Assembly: GCF_002257645.1 (NCBI RefSeq)
Contig: NZ_NQMO01000012.1
Location: forward strand, 1-64,000
Reading direction: 5' to 3'
Length of the DNA: 64,000 nt
From: Paenibacillus sp. XY044
Lineage (GTDB): Bacteria; Bacillota; Bacilli; Paenibacillales; Paenibacillaceae
Each line of letters begins with the position of its first letter. The first letter of the stretch is position 1. Below the pieces are notes generated by a model. It made no database searches and was not told where the DNA came from. It was given only the letters and a program-made list of their open reading frames with translations. Shown here one piece after another: positions 7,875 to 15,220 of this stretch. The position numbers were made by a program, and so were the translations under genes.

Positions 7875-7927
7875 AAGAACCCCCAAGGAAAGCCGGCGGG
7901 CAGCATCGGCTCGTTTAGGGGTTCTTT
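7875..7927. terminator. Terminator-like inverted repeat, probably bidirectional
   Basis: AAAGAACCCC and GGGGTTCTTT flank an inner GCCG...CGGC stem. A-rich DNA on one side and T-rich on the other allow function in either direction. It lies just downstream of the TetR remnant read on the minus strand. Confidence 0.6.
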
Positions 7928-7929
7928 TT

Positions 7930-8062
7930 CTAGCTCAGCGCATTTTTCATAAACCTAAAAATATCGTCCTCACTCATTTCTTCCGTATCCGGCGACACGA
8001 TCTGCTGCACCTGCAGGCCGTTCTTGAAGATAGACAGCAGCTGCGCCGCCTTCTCGGGTTGT
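7930..8062 (-). pseudogene. Remnant of a TetR-type regulator C-terminus
   Basis: About 43 codons are open to a TAG at 7930-7932. They read like the last helices of a TetR/AcrR protein (QPEKAAQLLSIFKNGLQVQQ, then an acidic tail and FRFMKNALS). A stop codon and unrelated repeats lie directly upstream, with no start or ribosome-binding site. It is best explained as the tail left after a deletion. The family assignment rests on general helix pattern only. Confidence 0.45.
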
Positions 8063-8076
8063 CATTTGATTCATAG

Positions 8077-8127
8077 GCTGAATGATTTACGTTGCTGAAT
8101 GATTTACATAGCTGAATTATTTATGGT
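8077..8127. repeat. Three tandem 17-nt repeats
   Basis: GCTGAATGATTTACGTT, GCTGAATGATTTACATA and GCTGAATTATTTATGGT are placed head to tail between two gene remnants. Function is unknown; they may mark the junction of a past deletion. Confidence 0.75.
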
Positions 8128-8237
8128 TTAAAGCAGCTTCCCGCTTAACCCGCTTCACGTAGGTCACGTTCCACCAGATCGTGAGCGCGAGGATGCCGTA
8201 CACGAAAAAACCGGCACTGATGAAGTGCCGGCCGTTA
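8117..8237 (-). pseudogene. Remnant of a membrane-protein C-terminus
   Basis: A minus-strand frame without a start codon reads FFVYGILALTIWWNVTYVKR followed by a basic tail and stop at 8117-8119. It looks like the last membrane helix and cytoplasmic tail of a transporter. A TGA lies in frame about 40 codons upstream. It overlaps the terminator of the 8274-8570 gene and the third 17-nt repeat. Chance is not excluded. Confidence 0.35.
8205..8231 (-). terminator. Intrinsic terminator of the small acidic-protein gene
   Basis: CCGGCACT and AGTGCCGG form an 8-bp stem with a 5-nt loop, followed on the minus strand by six T residues. It lies about 43 nt after the stop at 8274. Confidence 0.85.
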
Positions 8238-8273
8238 ACGCTTTGATTACATCATTTTATTTCGTCCGAAAGC

Positions 8274-8570
8274 TCATTCTTCAGGAATCCTCGGTTTATC
8301 CACGTCATCCGGAATCCGCTCGTCGAAAACGTCCTGACCCGGGTAATCCCGAATATGGCCTTCGTGCAGCTCATGATTCTCGTAGTCGAATCGGCCTGTG
8401 CTGCGCTGGTCCACCCGCCATGGCGTGCTTTTCCCCAACTCTTCGGCATTGACGGGCGAACCGAAAGGCCCATCCGGAAATTCCTCGACGGCCAGATCGT
8501 TGCGCTGCGACTCCACGGTGGACAGATCGGTCGAAGGGCTGCGCTCCTCATCTTTCATTTCTTGACTCAT
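8274..8570 (-). CDS. Small acidic conserved-looking protein, probably forespore-expressed
   Basis: A 98-residue, very hydrophilic protein without membrane segments or cysteines, rich in Asp/Glu/Pro. Noticeable blocks are VEEFPDGPFGSPVN, LGKSTPWRVDQRS and ENHELHEGH. I do not recognise a named family. A strong AGGGAGGAA site precedes ATG 8570, and a clear terminator follows, so it is a real single-gene unit. The promoter reads TGAATA-17-CATAATA, close to the sigma-G consensus, which suggests it is made in the forespore. A role as a minor spore-core or coat-associated protein is inference. Confidence 0.75.
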   Translation of the reverse strand: MSQEMKDEERSPSTDLSTVESQRNDLAVEEFPDGPFGSPVNAEELGKSTPWRVDQRSTGRFDYENHELHEGHIRDYPGQDVFDERIPDDVDKPRIPEE

Positions 8571-8634
8571 GCGCGATTCCTCCCTGCGTTTTCGGCTCCA
8601 TGTTGAGTGGTATCATTTGGGCCGGTTATCTCCT

Positions 8635-8664
8635 TATTATGGATGGAATAGAGCAAAGTATTCA
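8635..8664 (-). promoter_or_regulatory. Sigma-G-like promoter of the small acidic-protein gene
   Basis: Minus strand TGAATA (8659-8664), 17-nt spacer, CATAATA (8635-8641). The sigma-G consensus is commonly given as TGAATA-N17/18-CATACTA, so 12 of 13 key positions match. Confidence 0.65.
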
Positions 8665-8744
8665 GGGAGACCCCTTTCTACCTCTCGCCAGCCGTGGACG
8701 TTTTAAAGTAAATAAGCCCTATATTCTCGCCTGAGTGGAAATCA

Positions 8745-8800
8745 TTGACAAACAAAGAGAGGCGATTTATTATAAAAACAAAAACACATTTTGTTTTTAT
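8745..8800 (+). promoter_or_regulatory. Sigma-A promoter plus TetR-type operator
   Basis: TTGACA (8745-8750), 17 nt, TATTAT (8768-8773). The -10 runs into a perfect inverted repeat, ATAAAAACAAAA (8772-8783) and TTTTGTTTTTAT (8789-8800), with a 5-nt centre. The repeat ends just before the AGGAGG of the TetR gene, as expected for autorepression. Confidence 0.85.
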
Positions 8801-8813
8801 AGGAGGTTTTGCG

Positions 8814-9431
8814 GTGCCCCAATTCTCTTTAGCTGAGAAAGAAAAACTTCGTCAGGATTTAATCGATGCCGGTAAAAAGTTATTTGCTGCACAGGGACTA
8901 AAAAAAACATCATTGGAGCAGTTAACGGCCGCAACCGGGATCGCCAAAAGCACCTTTTACGCTTTTTACGAAAGCAAGGAAGCCATGTACTTGGACCTTT
9001 TAGAGTTAGAATCGACCGGGATGGAGGAAAGAGTCTGGGCCGCTGTAGAGAAACAGTCCGGCGCTTACAGCGGAATCATGGCTTATTTGCGTCAAATGGT
9101 TCTCGAACTAAAAACCAATCCGCTGACCAAAAAACTCATCACGCATCCCCAAGAAATGGAGTTATTGCGCCGTAGGGTGAACCCTGAATTCATCGGAAGA
9201 AAACTGCAGCGCAACGTTGTTCCATTAATGAGTTATATCGAGCAGCAGCAAGAAAAAGGAGAGATCATAAACAAGGGCCCGGCAGTTATCGCGGGCATGA
9301 TGCGGGCAGCCATGTTGATCGAAGTCCATAAAAAGGAGTTCGACGAGCATCTTTACACCGAAATTGAAGATATGATGTTTCATGCTGTTGCCAGTGCTAT
9401 AACGATACCGCCAAAATCCATAAAGGAGTGA
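8814..9431 (+). CDS. TetR/AcrR-family transcriptional repressor
   Basis: A 205-residue regulator. The N-terminal helix-turn-helix is clear (AGKKLFAAQGLKKTSLEQLT then AATGIAKSTFYAFYESKEAM), followed by a variable ligand-binding helical domain. The GTG at 8814 is chosen because AGGAGG lies 7 nt upstream and the longer frame would start inside the -35 box. It is co-transcribed with the membrane protein at 9437, whose ribosome-binding site overlaps its last codons. A perfect 12-bp-arm palindrome between the -10 and the start is the likely autoregulatory operator. The inducer is unknown. Confidence 0.92.
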   Translation: MPQFSLAEKEKLRQDLIDAGKKLFAAQGLKKTSLEQLTAATGIAKSTFYAFYESKEAMYLDLLELESTGMEERVWAAVEKQSGAYSGIMAYLRQMVLELKTNPLTKKLITHPQEMELLRRRVNPEFIGRKLQRNVVPLMSYIEQQQEKGEIINKGPAVIAGMMRAAMLIEVHKKEFDEHLYTEIEDMMFHAVASAITIPPKSIKE

Positions 9432-9436
9432 TCGAA

Positions 9437-9937
9437 ATGGAATTTCATCATCTCTTAGACTGGGCTTTCCAAAGACACTTGAATCCGTTAAGTTGGTATA
9501 TTCGGCCCATTTTTTTAATTGTTTTGGCTTTTTTTGCGTACAAGCGGGACTGGAAGGGTATAATCATCACTTTTTTACTTATGATGAGCAGCATGGTTTG
9601 GTTTCCTGCGCCGAAAACGATAAGTCCCCAGATGGAGGCCGTATTGGATTATGAAAAAATGCTTCTGAGTCATCCTGGCTCGGCAGTATTCACGCTAGCC
9701 TTTATGATGGTTTTTGTCGTATCCATGGGCGCTGCATTCTGGAAACATTCCTTTAAAATAGGCTTGGTCATTCTTAATGTGACCCTCATTGGAAAGGTTG
9801 TATTATCGCTGATATTGACCGGAGATAACGGATGGGCTCCCATTGGCAACACCCTTTTCGGATTACTGTTAGTCAATGGGATCGGATGGTTACTGTTACG
9901 GCTGCAAAATAAACAAAGATTGATGAAAAGTCATTAG
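9437..9937 (+). CDS. Small integral membrane protein co-transcribed with TetR
   Basis: 166 residues with about four or five hydrophobic helices (YIRPIFLIVLAFFAY, IIITFLLMMSSMVWF, AVFTLAFMMVFVVSM, IGLVILNVTLIGKVVLSLIL, LLLVNGIGWLLL) and a short basic tail. I do not recognise the family and no transporter motif is visible. ATG 9437 lies 8 nt after AAAGGAG; the overlapping GTG at 9428 is too close. A perfect terminator follows at once, so TetR and this protein form a two-gene unit. The protein is probably the regulated target. Confidence 0.75.
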   Translation: MEFHHLLDWAFQRHLNPLSWYIRPIFLIVLAFFAYKRDWKGIIITFLLMMSSMVWFPAPKTISPQMEAVLDYEKMLLSHPGSAVFTLAFMMVFVVSMGAAFWKHSFKIGLVILNVTLIGKVVLSLILTGDNGWAPIGNTLFGLLLVNGIGWLLLRLQNKQRLMKSH

Positions 9938-9961
9938 TCATCCAGGAAGCCTTCAATGATC

Positions 9962-10001
9962 CAGCGGTACGCTATGCAATTATAGCGTACCGCTGTTTTT
10001 C
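9962..10001 (+). terminator. Strong intrinsic terminator of the TetR operon
   Basis: CAGCGGTACGCTAT and ATAGCGTACCGCTG form a perfect 14-bp stem with a 6-nt loop, followed by five T residues. Confidence 0.95.
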
Positions 10002-10002
10002 T

Positions 10003-10288
10003 ATCGTCCTTACGTTTTGCGTTATCTTCCTGATGAATTCGAGCGAAATGGCAGGTGATGCCCGTACCCTCAGTCGCACCTTCGTCGCACATGGCCCTCT
10101 AAAAAAATATTTCAAAATTTTCCTCAAGACGTATTGTCTTCCGCATAACCGCGTGTTACTATAGCGACAAATGAACAAATTATGAACATAAACGAGCATA
10201 TATCGCGCAAATAATACTCATTTATGTTTGATTTGGGCATTGAATGTTCATTTTCGCTTGCCTAAGGGGGGAATGATGAATCGACAGT
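10003..10288 (+). promoter_or_regulatory. Upstream region of MgtC gene with TGAACA operator boxes
   Basis: Non-coding. It contains two TGAACA boxes 11 bp apart (10172-10188, within GACAAATGAACAAAT...TGAACATAAAC) and one inverted copy (ATGTTCATTTT, about 10246). The same boxes precede the DeoR gene at 11055-11090. No confident -35/-10 pair was picked. Confidence 0.5.
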
Positions 10289-11035
10289 GTGTGGCATATC
10301 AGCAATATGGATTTGACGCTCCGGCTGCTGTTATCGGTCGCCATGGGCGGATTGATCGGCATGGAACGCGAATGGAACAATCACGCCGCCGGCTTCCGGA
10401 CCCATATCCTGGTTTGTCTCGGCTCGGCGTCCATCATGATCCTGTCCATGTACGGCTTTGAAGCCTTCGTGGACGAAACGAACGTCCGTCTGGATCCGGC
10501 GCGGCTCGCTGCGCAGGTGATCAGCGGGATCGGCTTTCTCGGCGCGGGAGCCATTCTCCGCTCGGGACAGACGGTATCCGGACTGACGACCGCCGCTTCG
10601 GTATGGGTCGTGGCCGCGATCGGACTGTCGGTCGGCGCCGGTTTTCTCTACTCGGCTCTTCTGACGACTGGTCTTGCTTTTATCAGCCTATTTGCCCTGA
10701 ACAAATGGGAAAAGCTCATCATGCACCGCAAGAGGAACTTCGACTTCCTCATCCGGGTGCCCGACAAGCCGGGCATGCTCGTGACGGTCGCCAGCGAGCT
10801 GGATGTGCTCGGCATCAAGATCAACAATATCGAAATCCGCACGCCCGACGGGCTGGCGGACGCCATGGTCGAATTGAAATTCCATATCCGCTCCCCAAAT
10901 CCGATGCAGGTGGTTGCCGCCATGGACAAAATATCTTCCCTGCCCGACGTGCTTGGCATTGAATCGTCGGGTATCTCCTCAGAATTCGCACAAAAGTTTT
11001 CCGCAAACAACAAGTATTCCAATTTCAAGATGTAA
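10289..11035 (+). CDS. MgtC/SapB/YhiD-family membrane protein
   Basis: 248 residues. The N-terminal MgtC domain has the signature LLLSVAMGGLIGMEREW, FRTHILVCLGSASIMI, QVISGIGFLGAGAILR and TVSGLTTAASVWVVAAIGLS, spread over four or five helices. The C-terminal ~95 residues are a soluble ACT-like domain (FDFLIRVPDKPGMLVTVASE). The family is linked to magnesium and phosphate homeostasis and to ATP-synthase control in pathogens. The start is uncertain: GTG 10289 or ATG 10307, neither with an ideal ribosome-binding site. It shares operator-like boxes with the DeoR gene 86 nt downstream, suggesting common control. Confidence 0.9.
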   Translation: MWHISNMDLTLRLLLSVAMGGLIGMEREWNNHAAGFRTHILVCLGSASIMILSMYGFEAFVDETNVRLDPARLAAQVISGIGFLGAGAILRSGQTVSGLTTAASVWVVAAIGLSVGAGFLYSALLTTGLAFISLFALNKWEKLIMHRKRNFDFLIRVPDKPGMLVTVASELDVLGIKINNIEIRTPDGLADAMVELKFHIRSPNPMQVVAAMDKISSLPDVLGIESSGISSEFAQKFSANNKYSNFKM

Positions 11036-11054
11036 TCGAACAGACGGCAAGCCT

Positions 11055-11090
11055 GACAAATGAACAAAAATGAACAAATGTAAGCAAATG
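11055..11090. promoter_or_regulatory. Ten-bp-periodic direct repeats, probable DeoR operator
   Basis: Four helically phased 10-bp units, (c)tGACAAA, TGAACAAAAA, TGAACAAATG and TAAGCAAATG, lie immediately upstream of the DeoR gene. DeoR-family regulators commonly bind such direct repeats. A similar cluster lies upstream of the MgtC gene. Confidence 0.6.
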
Positions 11091-11121
11091 CATATGCGAT
11101 TTGGCGGAAAGGATGGTTATA

Positions 11122-11883
11122 TTGCTGGCAGCTGAACGAAAAATGAGAATCGTCGAATTTGTCAGACAGCATCGGTCGGCTTCTGTCGGCACGTTAGCCA
11201 AGGAATTCGGCGTTCATGAAGCGACGATCCGGCGCGACCTGGCCGAGGTCGAGCAGGAAGGGCTTCTGAAACGGACGCACGGCGGCGTTATTGTGGAACA
11301 GCTCACGCATCACGAGCCTTCGTTCAACGAAAGATCGGGCATTCAGCTCGATCAGAAGGAACGCATCGGCCAGAAGGCGGCAAGCTTGGTGGAAGACGGA
11401 GATCACATCATTTTGGACTCCGGCACGACCACGCTGCACATCGCCCGCAACCTGGTTCACCGCTCCAATATCACCGTCATTACCAACGACATGAACGTAG
11501 CGGCCGAGCTTCGGGACGCCCCAGGCGTCAAAGTGATGGTCACCGGCGGGGAACTGTATCCGTCCAGCTTCATGCTGAACGGCATGTTTACGGATTACGT
11601 GCTGAGATCAGTACACGTATCCAAAGCATTTATCGCGACCACCGCGATCCACCCCAAATACGGCCTCACGCTTCCGGAAGCCCAGCTGGTCGTGGCCAAA
11701 CAGGGCATGATCGCGGCTGCCCAGGAAGTCATCGTCGTTGCCGACGAAACGAAAATCGGCAAAATCTCGCTGTACAACGTCGCTCCCAATAGCTCGATCC
11801 ATACCCTGATCACGGGCAACGAGGTTGCGGATTACGACATTAAGCAGTTTCAGGACGCCGGCATTCAAATTTTAACCGTCTGA
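11122..11883 (+). CDS. DeoR-family transcriptional regulator
   Basis: 253 residues. The N-terminal DeoR helix-turn-helix reads RKMRIVEFVRQHRSASVGTL then HEATIRRDLAEVEQEGLLKR and THGGV. The C-terminal sugar-phosphate isomerase-like sensor domain has LDSGTTTLHIARNL and VADETKIGK. The TTG at 11122 is preferred because GGAAAGGA lies 8 nt upstream and family members usually begin near LAAERK. It heads the operon for the TarJ-like enzyme, the Ugp-type transporter and the phosphodiesterase, so its inducer is likely a polyol or glycerol phosphate. It probably binds the repeats at 11055-11090 and those upstream of MgtC. Confidence 0.93.
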   Translation: MLAAERKMRIVEFVRQHRSASVGTLAKEFGVHEATIRRDLAEVEQEGLLKRTHGGVIVEQLTHHEPSFNERSGIQLDQKERIGQKAASLVEDGDHIILDSGTTTLHIARNLVHRSNITVITNDMNVAAELRDAPGVKVMVTGGELYPSSFMLNGMFTDYVLRSVHVSKAFIATTAIHPKYGLTLPEAQLVVAKQGMIAAAQEVIVVADETKIGKISLYNVAPNSSIHTLITGNEVADYDIKQFQDAGIQILTV

Positions 11884-11997
11884 CGGGACTCAGCTCCCTT
11901 AAACGACAACTGACGATGACGTTGGCCCGGACGAATGAAAAGGAAATCCAGTATTTAAAAAAAACCAAATAACCCTCACATGGAGGTGTTCCCTGAT

Positions 11998-13086
11998 TTG
12001 AGTACGATTACGCAAACGGTGGACTCCCGGTCGCTCCGGCTCACCCACCCCCACCATGTCGAAGAAATGACAATGGATCGGACCGTCGCGGAAGGATTCG
12101 TCGTCATTGAACCCACCTTGGCCAGCATCTGCCATGCCGATCTGCGGTATTTCGGAGGCCTTCGGAAACCGGAAGTCCTTGCCCGCAAGCTGCCGATGGC
12201 CCTGCTTCATGAAGGCATCGGCAAAGTCGTCGGCGGCTCTTCTAAGGTTCAAGCGGGACAGCGGGTCGCCATCGTGCCGAACCTGCCGGGCTATCTGCTG
12301 AATGGCGTCAAACACGATGAGTGCTGTCCGGCCTGCCGGGGAGACATTCCGGAGAATTACTGCTACAACGGCAGGTTTCTGGGGAGCACGATCGACGGCA
12401 TCGCGCAGAGCCGGCTGGTCATTCCAGAGGCATGCGCCATTCCGATCCCGGATTCGATTCCGGATGACATTGCCGTGCTGGCCGAGCTGTGCAGCGTATC
12501 CTACCGGGCGATCCGCCCCGTGGCCGATCTGCTGGACACCGCGCATGTCGCCGTATTCGGAGACGGCCCGGTCGGTTTCCTGACCGCCGCCATGCTCCAT
12601 TACGCCTTCGGCGTCAGCACGGAGCGCCTGACGGTATTCGGCGCCATCAAGGAGAAGCTGGAGCATTTCACGTTTGCCCGGACCGAAATGGTGCAGGAGT
12701 ATGATTTTCAAGGCGGCTGGAAGGTTGATGTCGTGCTGGAATGCACAGGCGGAAGATTTAGTGAAAGCGCAATCAATCAAGGGATCGACCTGCTTCTGCC
12801 CGGTGGCCATCTGATCGCCATGGGTGTCAGTGAGGATCTTGTCCCTATCAATACGCGGGATGTGCTGGAGAAAGGAATTACGATCCACGGCAGCAGCCGC
12901 AGTTCGCACAGCGATTTTCGGAAGGTGCTTGAAGTGATGCAGCAGGAGGAATGTCAGGAGACGCTCCGGCAGCTGGTACCGGACGCTCATATCCCGGTGA
13001 GCAAGGCAGAAGACTTTGCGGGCGCAATGGAATCTGCCCTCGCTCACAGAGACTGGAAAAAGATTTACCTCGATTTTCGCTGGTGA
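11998..13086 (+). CDS. TarJ-like ribulose-5-phosphate reductase / ribitol-5-phosphate dehydrogenase
   Basis: Medium-chain dehydrogenase of about 362 residues in the TarJ branch. TarJ interconverts ribulose 5-phosphate and ribitol 5-phosphate with NADP(H) during ribitol teichoic acid synthesis. Family-specific blocks are SICHADLRYF, KLPMALLHEGIGKVV, FGDGPVGFLTA, LECTGGRFSESAINQGIDLL, MGVSEDLVPINTRDVLEKGI and GSSRS. Zinc-binding positions are plausible (ICHAD, HEG, and CCPAC...NYC). TTG 11998 lies 8 nt after GGAGGTG. TarI, the usual partner, is absent. Here it sits with a phosphodiester importer and a phosphodiesterase, so a catabolic direction (ribitol-5-P to Ru5P) is plausible inference. Confidence 0.82.
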   Translation: MSTITQTVDSRSLRLTHPHHVEEMTMDRTVAEGFVVIEPTLASICHADLRYFGGLRKPEVLARKLPMALLHEGIGKVVGGSSKVQAGQRVAIVPNLPGYLLNGVKHDECCPACRGDIPENYCYNGRFLGSTIDGIAQSRLVIPEACAIPIPDSIPDDIAVLAELCSVSYRAIRPVADLLDTAHVAVFGDGPVGFLTAAMLHYAFGVSTERLTVFGAIKEKLEHFTFARTEMVQEYDFQGGWKVDVVLECTGGRFSESAINQGIDLLLPGGHLIAMGVSEDLVPINTRDVLEKGITIHGSSRSSHSDFRKVLEVMQQEECQETLRQLVPDAHIPVSKAEDFAGAMESALAHRDWKKIYLDFRW

Positions 13087-13184
13087 GAGAGCGAAAATCT
13101 TGTTCAATAGTGTACCACACAAGCGGGTTGAAGTAAAAAATGGAGGAGGATGTCCCGGCATTCCTCCCTCCGGTCTTCACAATA

Positions 13185-13198
13185 TGAAAGCGCTTGCC
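13185..13198. promoter_or_regulatory. cre-like site (13 of 14) upstream of transporter genes
   Basis: TGAAAGCGCTTGCC matches the cre consensus at 13 of 14 positions. It lies in the 166-nt gap between the TarJ-like gene and the ATPase gene, so the transporter part of the locus may be under CcpA control. Confidence 0.5.
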
Positions 13199-13252
13199 GT
13201 GGACGATGAACCCAAACAACACATAGCATCCGCTGGTGAAGGAGGAATCCGT

Positions 13253-14302
13253 GTGGCATCCATTGAGTTGGTCGATGTATCCCAATCGTTTGACAAAAAC
13301 ACCATCATCCCCCGTCTGAACCTGAAGATCGAAGACGGCAAATTTACCGTCCTGGTCGGTCCTTCGGGCTGCGGCAAGACCACCCTGCTCCGCATGATCG
13401 CCGGGCTTGACCGCCAGTCGTCGGGGTCGGTCCTGATCGGCGGCAGCGACGTATCCGCCATTGCCCCGGGCCAAAGGGGCGTAGCCATGGTGTTTCAGAA
13501 CTACGCCATTTATCCGACGATGTCCGTGCGCGAGAATATCGAATTCGGCCTAAAAAACAACAAAGTACCCAAGGAGGAACGGACACGGCTCGTGGAAAGC
13601 ATCAGCGAGACGGTCGGACTCCGCCCGTACCTCGACCGCAAGCCCTCCACCCTCTCGGGCGGCCAGCGGCAGCGGGTGGCGCTCGCGCGGGCGATGGTCA
13701 AGAAACCTTCGGTGTTCCTGATGGACGAGCCCCTGTCCAACCTGGACGCTAAGCTCCGGGTGCAGATGCGCGTCGAGCTCATCGAGCTCCACAAGAAACT
13801 GGGCTCCACCTTCGTCTACGTTACGCACGATCAGGTCGAAGCCATGTCCATGGCCGACACCATCGTGCTGATGAATCAGGGGGAGATCCAGCAGGAAGCT
13901 TCGCCGGCTGATATTTACCGCGAACCGGATAACCTGTTCGCCGCGCAGTTTATCGGGGTCCCTCCGATGAACGTCGGCGACATGGGGCAGGACGGAGTCC
14001 GCTTTGGCTTTCGCCCGGAGCACGGGCTGCTGTCCACCGGGCCGGCGGATGCCCATTTCACGGCCAAGGGCGTCATCTCTACCCGGGAAATGCTCGGCGC
14101 CGAAACCATCTATCAGGTCCGTACACGGGATCATTCCTTTATGATCAAATGCACGGAAGACCTGTTCACCGTAGATCAGGACATCTACCTCTCCGTCGAC
14201 GAATCCAAGCTGTTTCTCTTCGGGGCGGACGACAAGCGGATTTACCGCGATGACCGCCGGCATGACACATACCTTCATGCGCTAAAGGGACGTTTCCAAT
14301 GA
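13253..14302 (+). CDS. UgpC/MsmX-type ABC transporter ATP-binding protein
   Basis: 349-residue cytoplasmic ATPase of the CUT1 class. It has Walker A GPSGCGKTT, a Q-loop in MVFQNYAIYP, the signature LSGGQRQRVALARAM, Walker B VFLMDEPLSNLD and H-loop THDQ. It also has the C-terminal MalK-type regulatory domain (FGFRPEHG). GTG 13253 is preceded by AAGGAGGA with 6-nt spacing; the longer frame runs back into the upstream gene. Its stop overlaps the next permease start (ATGA). Binding-protein and phosphodiesterase neighbours point to glycerol-3-phosphate-type ligands. Confidence 0.93.
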   Translation: MASIELVDVSQSFDKNTIIPRLNLKIEDGKFTVLVGPSGCGKTTLLRMIAGLDRQSSGSVLIGGSDVSAIAPGQRGVAMVFQNYAIYPTMSVRENIEFGLKNNKVPKEERTRLVESISETVGLRPYLDRKPSTLSGGQRQRVALARAMVKKPSVFLMDEPLSNLDAKLRVQMRVELIELHKKLGSTFVYVTHDQVEAMSMADTIVLMNQGEIQQEASPADIYREPDNLFAAQFIGVPPMNVGDMGQDGVRFGFRPEHGLLSTGPADAHFTAKGVISTREMLGAETIYQVRTRDHSFMIKCTEDLFTVDQDIYLSVDESKLFLFGADDKRIYRDDRRHDTYLHALKGRFQ

Positions 14303-15177
14303 ACCGGCGCAGAGTATGGGAGACGACTAGGCCGTACGCGCTCATTTTGCCGGCGATGATCGCCTTGTTCCTGTTCGTGGTCTACCCGGTCTTTTACCTC
14401 ATTAAATTAAGCCTGTATAAATACAACCTGCTCAACAAGGACAAAAGCAAGTTCATCGGTCTAGACAATTACCGGGAAATCTTCACCCGAGACGACTTCT
14501 ATCACGCCCTGGCCAACACCGCCATCTATACCGTAGGCGTCGTGCTGTGCACCATGCTGCTCTCGCTCGGCGTGGCCGTGTGGCTGCGCAAACGGTCGCG
14601 GTTTAACGCCATTCTGCAGGCCGGACTGTTTACGCCGCACATCATTTCGATCGTCTCGATCGCGCTCGTCTGGATGTGGCTGATGGAGCCGGGGCACGGG
14701 TTGCTCAATTATGCGCTGAAGGCCTTCGGACTTCCGGGATCGCCTTGGCTGCAGAGCTCCAGCACTTCCATGATCTCCGTGATCCTGGTCTCGGTGTGGC
14801 ATAGCATTGGCTATTACGCCCTCATTATGGTCGCGGCGCTGCAGAGCATTCCCCCGACCATCTACGAAGCCGCTGCGCTGGACAATGCCAGCAGGTTCAA
14901 GGTGTTCTGGAAAATTACGCTGCCGCTGATTTCGCCGCAGTTGTTTTTCATCCTCGTCATCATGACGATCGGTTCCTTCAAGGTATTCGATACGGTCAAA
15001 ATCATGACCGGGGGCGGCCCCAACGGCTCGACGACGACGCTCGTGTACTACATCTACGAGTTCAGAACGACCAGCATCGGCTTCGCTTCGGCCACCGGCG
15101 TCGTGCTGATGGCGATTATCGCGGTGCTGACCTTTGTTTACTTCAAAGTCCTTGCCCAGCGGATTCATTACCAATGA
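14299..15177 (+). CDS. UgpA-type ABC transporter permease
   Basis: 292-residue inner-membrane permease with six hydrophobic segments (ALILPAMIALFLFVVYPVFY at the N-terminus). The EAA motif is EAAALDNASRFKVFWKITLP. Near the C-terminus is the GGGPNGSTTTLVYYIYE block typical of CUT1 UgpA/MalF-like permeases. Its start overlaps the ATPase stop by four bases, and 43 nt separate it from the second permease. It forms a heterodimer with the product of 15221-16105. Confidence 0.92.
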   Translation: MNRRRVWETTRPYALILPAMIALFLFVVYPVFYLIKLSLYKYNLLNKDKSKFIGLDNYREIFTRDDFYHALANTAIYTVGVVLCTMLLSLGVAVWLRKRSRFNAILQAGLFTPHIISIVSIALVWMWLMEPGHGLLNYALKAFGLPGSPWLQSSSTSMISVILVSVWHSIGYYALIMVAALQSIPPTIYEAAALDNASRFKVFWKITLPLISPQLFFILVIMTIGSFKVFDTVKIMTGGGPNGSTTTLVYYIYEFRTTSIGFASATGVVLMAIIAVLTFVYFKVLAQRIHYQ

Positions 15178-15220
15178 GCCGCGCCATGGGCAGACAACAA
15201 CCTGAGGGGGTGCTTTTCCC

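Noticed and set aside
9972..10199. 75-residue minus-strand open frame before the MgtC gene
   Set aside because: It spans the TetR-operon terminator and the TgAACA operator region, and lacks a ribosome-binding site.
10228..10461. Open frame overlapping the start of the MgtC gene
   Set aside because: It reads Arg/Gly-rich shadow sequence of the MgtC coding frame; the GGGGGG stretch upstream does not rescue it.
11899..13161. Long minus-strand open frame (420 codons) over the TarJ-like gene
   Set aside because: It is antisense to a clearly conserved dehydrogenase and is a GC-rich codon shadow.
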